Origin: Tanytarsus gracilentus
Taxonomy: Eukaryota; Arthropoda; Insecta; Diptera; Chironomidae
Reading direction: 5' to 3'
NCBI GenBank assembly: GCA_038502055.1
Contig: JAXRKN010000018.1
Span: 310,001 to 374,000 of the forward strand
Length of the DNA: 64,000 nt
The notes beneath the pieces were generated by a model. It ran no database searches. It had not been told where the DNA came from and saw only the letters and a program-made list of their open reading frames with translations. Of the stretch, positions 56,899 to 64,000 are shown one piece after another (positions within the stretch are counted from its first letter, which is position 1; each line of letters opens with the position of its first letter). Made by a program: the position numbers and the translations under genes.

Positions 56899-59800
56899 AT
56901 GAAGCTCTTGAGTTTAATTTTTGTTTTTCTCGCTGTAGATTTTTCAGCAAGTCAATCAATTTCTTGCACATTTACGGATGAACCTTACACATGTGAACTT
57001 CAAATTCAAAACCCTCAGGGCGGTGATTTCGATGTGATTCCAGGGCAGCATCTACCAGGTGAATTTTTAGGGTTGATGATTGCATTTAGATAGGTCTTAT
57101 ATAGGTCCAAAATGACTCAAAGAAATTTTAATAATTAATTTTTTTAAGGTCGCACCGACGCCGACGTTCAAGTAGTCCGAGCTCTCTCGCAAAACACTCA
57201 AAATATTCCGAAGCGAATTTGTTTTCAATTTTCCAACATGACTCACTTCGTAATCGTTCGAAGTCAATTGAGCATTTTGACTTCATCTTCATTCGCTTAC
57301 TGTGAAAATCTCCAGCGACTCGAACTCTACAACAATCTTATCACCGAAATTCCCGATAATGTTTTTTACGCTTCACGTAATCTACGCGTCCTTGACATCA
57401 ACAGCAATCGATTGAGTGCGTTGAGCTTAAATTCATTCACTGGAAGTGTTTTGGAGTCGATTGACTTTAATTTCAATTATTTTGAGAATTTTGAGGGAAA
57501 TTGGCTTGATTCGATCAATGGAACTCTCGAAAAATTGGATTTGATGCAAAATAGATTCGAAAATTTAACAAGTGGAATTTTTAATAATTTGAGGAATTTG
57601 AAAAATTTAAATATCGGAAATAATTTCATCACTGACTTACCATCGGACATTTTTACGAGTTTAACAAATCTCGAAGTTTTGTTTTTGCAAGGAAATCGAA
57701 TCACAAACTTAAGACCGAGTTGGTTTAATCAGTTAACAGCTTTAACTGAACTTCGACTTGAATTTAATTTAATTGGAGTTTTGCCGGCCAGAATTTTCTC
57801 TAACAATAATCAGCTGAGAGATTTGGGATTGTCTTTTAATCAAATCACGACACTCGATAGAAATTCATTTGGAAATTTGGGAAATTTGAGAAGTTTATAT
57901 GCGGAAATTAACTTTATTAATGCAATCGATCCGGTGAGTTTTAATAATTATTAAAGTTCTTATAAGAATACATAAATAAATTTTTGACTGCGAAAACGTC
58001 TAATAGGTTTTTTCATCAATTTTTTAGGATTTTTTAAGAATTTTTCAAATTCTAATAAGAATTTTCGTTTTAAGTAGTTTAAAATTCTTACTAAAATCTT
58101 TCACAAAATATTTGCTTGAAATTCTTATAAGAATATTTTTCGCTTAAAATTCTTATAAGATATTTTAAATAAATTTAAAAATTCTTAAAAGACTTTTTAA
58201 AAATTTTAGTTTTTGAATTTTTTATTAGATTTCTTTAATTTTCGAAACTATTTTTAATTTATTTTTTAGAACCTCTTTGACAACGCTACATCCCTCAATG
58301 GATTTTACCTCTATGACAACATTTGCATTCGTCGAAATCTTCTCAACATCAATGAAACTCGAAGTGAAATTCGAGCGCTTCTTCAGTCGTGTTTTAATAA
58401 TTTTTATGGAGCCTCAACGATTCATTGCACGTACTTAACTGCTGCGGGACTTCCATACACTTGTGAGTTGAGTCTTGAAAATCCAGCTATGCGAGATGAT
58501 TTTGAGACAATTATTGGTGACCACTTAGAAGGAAGTTCTGATGTTGATGTGAAAAGAGTTGAAAGTTATTGGCAATTTTCACCAAATATTCCGTCAATTA
58601 TTTGCTCGCAATTTACTTCACTCGAAGAACTCGTTTTAAGTTCGAGTAAAATTCAGGTGCTCACAAATTATGCGCTCGAAAATTGCGTGAACTTAAAGCT
58701 TTTAAATTTGGAAAATAACAACATCACAACAATTCCATCACTCGCATTTAGTCACAACGTTAATTTGGAAATTCTCGATTTTTTCAACAATCACATCGAC
58801 ACAATTGAGAGTCAGCCATTTGATGGAACAAAATTGTGGTATCTCGATCTCGAAGCTAATGATATTTATTATTTTGAGTCTGTTTGGTGGTCGAGCATTA
58901 AAGACACATTGCTTTATCTCAATTTGGCTGTTAATGACTTGAGAATTTTATCCAATAACAGTTTTGCTGAGTTGGAAAATTTAATGGAGTTAGAGGTTGG
59001 ATACAATCCTTATTGGTGAGTTTTGATTGAAAAATTGAACTTTGAAATATCTTATACGATTTTTTATCAGCCTTTAAAAAATTTTAAGTCTCTTATAAGA
59101 TTTTTAATCAACCTTTAAATAACTTTAAGTTTCTTATAAGATTTTAAAGGTTTGATTTAAATAATTTTAAGTTTCTCAATCAACAATAATTAAATTTTCT
59201 AATAAGAATTTTAAAATATATTTAGAAACTTTTTCAATAATCTTATTAGAATTTTTTGATAATTTAAGAATAATTTAAAAATCTAATAAGAATTTAATTA
59301 AACTTAATTTTTTAGATATTTTAATATGAAGTTTTTGAAAAATTTAATTCTAATTTTTAAAAACAGGAAAAAGTTTTTTAAAAATCCAATAAGAATTTTA
59401 AATTTATTTTATTTTAGGATCATCGAGCCATCAGCCTTTGCAGGTCTCCACAATCTCGACTATCTCTCAATCCTCAACAGCAGCTTGACTCAAATAAACC
59501 CATCTTGGTTCAGTGACCTTAATTCTCTCACCACTCTTCATCTTCAAAGAAATCTTTTGAATGAAATTCCTCAAAATGTTTTCGCACCTCTAACAAACCT
59601 TAGAGATCTTTACGTCTATCAAAACAACCTCACAACCATCAACGCAAACTCTTTTGGACCTTCAATTGAAACCTTGAGAAATTTAAATGCTCAATTTAAT
59701 CGAATTAATGAAATCGACATAAATTTCTTTGATCGAGCTTTGAATTTAAATTCGCTTTATTTATTTGGAAATTTGTGTGGTTCATTTAATTTAGTTAATG

Positions 59801-62800
59801 TCATCAACTCGAGAGATCAAGTGAGAAATTTATTAACAAATTGCTTTAGAAATTTTGGATATGTTGAGTGCAACTACATTGATGTACCGAATTATGGTTA
59901 TTTCTGTGAGATGACAGTCACAAATTTAGCCGGAAGAGAATTTGAAAATATTCAAGGAAATCATCAACAAGACAAAAGTGACGATGACGTTTTTAGAGTC
60001 GAAGCAATGTATCAAGAAACTTTAAATGTTCCAAACATAATTTGCAGTCAATTCCGAAATCTCCGCGAGTTGGTGATAGCCGAAAGCAAAGTTGAAGTCA
60101 TAACAGCTGAAGCTCTTCAAAATTGCCGTAATTTAGAGCTTTTTGCTCTGGTTGTAAATAAAGTTCGAGAACTTTCCGATGGACTTTTTAGCAATTCACC
60201 AAACTTACAAATTGCTTCATTTTACTGGAATGAAATCAGCGAAATTGGAGAAAGCACTTTTGCGGGAACAAGAATTTGGCAAGTTGAACTTGAATGTGAG
60301 TTTAAAATTTTTATTTTGAGCTTTTAATTCATGAATGATTTCAAAATTTATTTGAAAGTATTTTATTTTTTAATGTTTTAATTTTTGAGAGCTTTTTTTG
60401 TCGTTAATTTTAAATTTTTTAATTTATGCATTTATAATTTTTTAAAAGCTTTGAATTTGTTTGAAAGTTTAAAAATTTTTAAAGTTTTTAATTTTTGAAA
60501 GTTTAAATTAATTTTTAACGGTTTTTTTAAAAAAATTTGATTTTTAAAAGCTTTTGATTTTTTGAAAGATTTTGTTTTTTGAAATTTATTTTAAAATTAT
60601 TAATTTTAAATTATTTCCAGTAAATCACATTTTCACTTTCAACCCTCGTTGGTTTGAACCAATTAACTCAACTTTACTCTATATCAGTTTAATCGAGAAT
60701 CACATCACGACCATTCCTGATTTAGCATTTTCAAACATCCGAAATCTCGTCGAACTTGAGCTTGGTTACAATCCAATCCAGGAAATTTCAATCAACGCTT
60801 TTTGGGGTCTCGAAAGACTTCAAGATTTAGGCTTAGATCACTGTCAATTAAATGAAGTCAATCAATATTGGTTCATCAACATGCCGGAATTGAGAAGAAC
60901 GCATTTACAGTTCAATAACTTGAGAACTCTTCCTGATGGACTTCACGAGTCAAATTATCAAGTTTTTGAATTTAATGTGGCTGGAAATCAACTTCAAATG
61001 CTGCAAAGTGAAATATTTGGAAATCCTTCATATGTCACGAGTATTTTTGCATACAACAACAGAATTTTAGCAATCGATCCAAAATTGTTTGAAGAGACTG
61101 AAAGACTTAATGTTCTTTATTTGGGTGAGTTTTAAATTTTGAGTTTTTTGATGCTAATTTTTTAAAAAATATTTTGAGTAAATTTTAATTAATTTCTACT
61201 TAGTTTTAATTAATTTTTGTTTAACTTTAATTAATTAATTAATTTTTCTTTAATTTTAATTTTTCTTCAATTTTAGGCAACAACATTTGTTCAACCACAA
61301 ACTTCCAAAATGTCGTCAACAATCGCGATCAAGTTCGAACACAACTCGAGCAATGTTTCACTGAATTTAATCGCGAAAGAACTTTATCATGCGACTTCAG
61401 CAACGATCCAATTTTTAATTACGCTTGCGATGTCTCGATCAGAAATATTCGTGGTTTTGATGGATTTGAGAGCATTGATGGAAATCATTTACAAAACCGA
61501 ACCAATTTAGATGTTGAATTTGTGTTTGGATATCAACAAAATTCTGGAAATATTCCGGAAATATTTTGCAACACTTTCAACAATTTGAGGCAATTTTATA
61601 TGGCGAGAAGTAACGTGAATGAATTAACTTCAAGAGCTTTCGCAAATTGTTTAAGTCTTGAGTATGTGAACCTCGAAAATAATCAAATTTGGAGAATTCC
61701 AAGTGAAATTTTCATCAGAAATTCAAATCTCAACATTTTAAATTTTAACGACAATCAAATTCAATTTATTGCCTCGGACGCTTTTAGTGGAACTCAAATA
61801 ACTCAATTAACACTCTTTAACAATCAATTAAGGACACTCGATGCAAATTTATTGAGTCCACTCAGAAATTCTTTGATTTATTTTAATGCAGCTGAAAATC
61901 GACTTCAAAATTTACCGGAATTCATCTTTGATGGTTTAGAAAATTTGACGGAAATTAATTTGAGTGGAAATCGAAATGTTGAAATACCAACAAATATTTT
62001 TAGAAGATTATCAGCGCTTGAAATTTTGAGATTAGAAAATTGTGGACTGACAAATTTAATTCCAGCATGGTTCAACGACTTGCAATCACTTCGAAGACTT
62101 TACTTAACTCAAAATTCCCTCAACGATCTTGAAATTAATATTTTTGCATCACTTTCAAGTCTAACCCACATTTATCTCCCATCAAACGCCATTCAACTCA
62201 TCACATCCGACTGGTTTGGCTCAAATTTAGCCAACATTGTAGTTTTTTCAGCTCTAACAAATCAAATAAATTTCATCGATCCGGAATTCTTCGAAGCTTC
62301 AACATCACTCACGACACTTTTCCTTGTCGGCAATCAATGCGTTTCAGTGAACATTCAAAATGTTCAAAATAATCGTGAACAAGTTAGAAATGCTCTTCAA
62401 CCCTGCTTTGATAATTTTATCACAAACGCACCGGCTGACATTGGTTGCGACTTTCAATATGATTATCCTTACACTTGCTATTTAACTCTCAACAATCGAC
62501 ATGGAAGAAATAATTTTGCACGCATTGAGGGTCAACATCAAGAGGGACGAAATGACGATGATGTGATTTTGATTGATGTTGTTGGTCAAAACTCGCCAGT
62601 CGTGCCTGAGATTTTGTGCAGACAATTTAGGAATTTAAATTATTTTAGCATTCTTAATAGTGGGTTGAGGACATTGACTGAAAGATCTTTTGGAGATTGT
62701 GAAAATTTATTGAGTTTGGTGTTGGACAATAATTTTGTAACTGAGATTCCGGATGGATTTTTGAGAGCACCAAACTTGGCTCAGTTTTCAGCCGCTGGCA

Positions 62801-63879
62801 ATCGAATTGAAAGAATTGGAGCGAGAATTTTTGAAAGTGAGTTGAATTTTTATTGAATTTTAATATTCTAATTATTTTAATTTTTTTTTGGAATTTTTAA
62901 ATTTATTGAACTTTATTGAAATTTAAAAAATTTATTGAAATTTAATAAATTTAATAAATTTTTATAAAATTTTATTGTAATTTTCAAAAAAATAATAATT
63001 TTTTTAAATTTATTGAATTATTTTATTTTATTAAAATTTTGATTTTTTGAAAATTTTGACTTTTGAAATTTTTTAAAATTTTGATTTTTTGAAATTTTTA
63101 AAATTTTGATTCATTTAATTTAAGAAATTATATGATTTTTTCAAAAATATTGAATTTAATAATTTTAAAATTTTTATATTTAAAAATTTATATATTTTTT
63201 TAAAAATTTTTGAATTCTAAATTAATTTTTTTATTTTTTAGACACTCGCTTAATTTTAGTTGATTTTGAGCAGAATTTGATCCCTGAATTGGGTGCTGAA
63301 ATTTTCCAACCCGTATCTGAAACTTTACTTTATCTTCTACTACAAAACAACCGACTTGCATCCCTACCTGATGGACTCTTAAATAATTTATCAAACCTTA
63401 ATTATTTAATGCTCAGCAACAATCCAATTAGTGAACTTCACCAAGATTCTTTCAACTCGCTTAAGTCTTTAAATTATTTGGGACTTCAATCAACTTCAAT
63501 AATTTCACTTCCGCCTCAACTTTTTGTCAACACTCAGCAAATAACTGAAATCGATTTGAGAGACAATCAAATTTCTGAACTGCCTGAAAATTTATTTTCA
63601 ACTCTTTCGAAGCTTGAATATTTAAATCTTGATAATTTGAACTTATCGACACTCAATTCAACTTCATTCGGAAACTCTTTAGAGTCTTTGGTATTTTTGA
63701 GAGCTCGAAGCAATCGTCTTGATGCAATTGATCCACTGATTATTGACAATGGAACGAGATTAAATCAACTTTATTTGTTGAATAACATTTGCACTGACAT
63801 GAACTTCCAAGATGTTCAAGGAAATATTGAAGAGGTTAGAAGTGAACTTTGGAGGTGTTTTGGAAATTTTGAAGATTAA
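56899..63879 (+). CDS. Secreted five-module LRR protein (1756 aa)
   Basis: Seven exons: 56899-57058, 57149-57933, 58270-59015, 59418-60295, 60621-61124, 61277-62836, 63242-63879; 1757 codons. The signal peptide is MKLLSLIFVFLAVDFSAS. Five modules are defined by N-caps ISCTFTDEPYTCELQI, IHCTYL, VECNYI, LSCDFS and IGCDFQ and C-caps NICIRRNL, NLCGSFNL, NICSTTNF, NQCVSVNI and NICTDMNF. The average of 351 residues per module equals that of the other long paralogues. Introns are longer here (90-405 bp) and filled with simple A/T sequence. No membrane anchor: the protein ends right after the fifth C-cap (CFGNFED). Closest by layout to the genes at 30834 and 37391; function unknown beyond predicted extracellular binding. 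Confidence 0.85.
57934..58269. repeat. Intron with TTCTTATAAGA-type palindromic repeats
   Basis: ATTCTTATAAGAA and variants (TCTAATAAGAATTTT, CTTACTAAAATC) recur through the 336-bp intron. The next intron (59016-59417) carries the same motif (TCTTATAAGATTTT). Confidence 0.55.
59016..59417. repeat. Second intron with CTTATAAGATTTT repeats
   Basis: AAGTTTCTTATAAGATTTT and close variants occur at least three times with spacing of 40-50 bp. It is related to the preceding intron of the same gene. Confidence 0.55.
60296..60620. other. Long simple-sequence intron
   Basis: 325 bp of T-rich low-complexity sequence (TTTTTGAAAG, TTTTAAAAGCTTTT). Nothing else is seen. Confidence 0.4.
62837..63241. other. 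Long AT-only intron
   Basis: 405 bp of nearly pure A/T (TTTATTGAAATTTAA, TTGAAATTTTTAAAATTTTGA) with irregular repetition. No coding or RNA feature. Confidence 0.4.
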
Positions 63880-63900
63880 AATTTTTTTTAGAAATGATAA

Positions 63901-63906
63901 AATAAA
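63901..63906 (+). terminator. Poly(A) signal of the last LRR gene
   Basis: AATAAA lies 21 bp after the stop codon. Confidence 0.5.
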
Positions 63907-64000
63907 AAAATTTAAAAAAATTCGTGTTAATTTAGCATTTTTTGTAGATTTTATGCAAATTCTTATTTGAGTTCAGTTTTAATGCAATTAAATTTATTAA

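Noticed and set aside
1..64000. tRNA, rRNA or CRISPR features
   Set aside because: No tRNA-like cloverleaf boxes, rRNA segments or regularly spaced identical repeats were recognised in a manual read; a covariance-model scan would be decisive.

Overview
The window is an AT-rich, gene-dense piece of an arthropod genome. It is most likely a nematoceran dipteran; a chironomid-type midge is my guess, not a demonstration. The reasons are many introns of about 50-60 bp with clear GT..AG ends, TATA/TCAGT-type promoters, thioester-protein (TEP), DM9, CLIP-like protease and secreted leucine-rich repeat (LRR) families, and a Tc1-type transposon. All multi-exon models below were spliced by hand; each complete model sums to a whole number of codons.

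Left part (1-17300), TEP/protease region. The left edge carries the 3' end of a TEP gene whose C-terminus is a degenerate serine-protease domain. After a divergent DM9/coiled-coil gene (minus strand) comes a complete paralogue (3992-10103, 1624 aa): TEP, Thr-rich linker, dead protease domain. An F-box/LRR-like gene broken by a 1.27 kb T/G-rich insertion follows. The third member (14091-17298, 822 aa) has the opposite order: an N-terminal serine protease with an intact triad, then only the thioester-domain half of a TEP. Both readable thioester sites have lost the cysteine (SSAEQ and GDGEQ instead of GCGEQ).

Middle and right (17341-63879), LRR region. A one-module secreted LRR protein (208 aa) precedes five large secreted LRR genes (1301, 1758, 1784, 3492 and 1756 aa). 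Each is a head-to-tail concatenation of one module: a Cys-containing N-cap, a block of about 24-residue LRRs and a Cys-containing C-cap. Module counts are 5, 5, 5, 10 and 5. Two tandem 451-aa genes (51065 and 53017) carry one module fused to a Methyltransf_FA-like domain. A Snake-like serine protease (minus strand, 54710-56347) sits between these and the last LRR gene.

Mobile DNA: a structurally complete Tc1-like element (49234-50825) with apparently identical 240-bp inverted repeats and an intact DD34E transposase; a hAT-like MITE family with TIR CAGAGATGGGCAATTAC (four two-ended copies, two half copies); and a second MITE in an LRR intron.

Working hypothesis (inference): secreted TEPs, secreted LRR proteins and extracellular serine proteases are the three components of the mosquito complement-like system (TEP1, LRIM1/APL1, CLIP proteases). 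Here the three classes are neighbours, and TEP and protease domains are physically fused. The fusions in both orders, with the thioester lost, are the most unusual content of the window.
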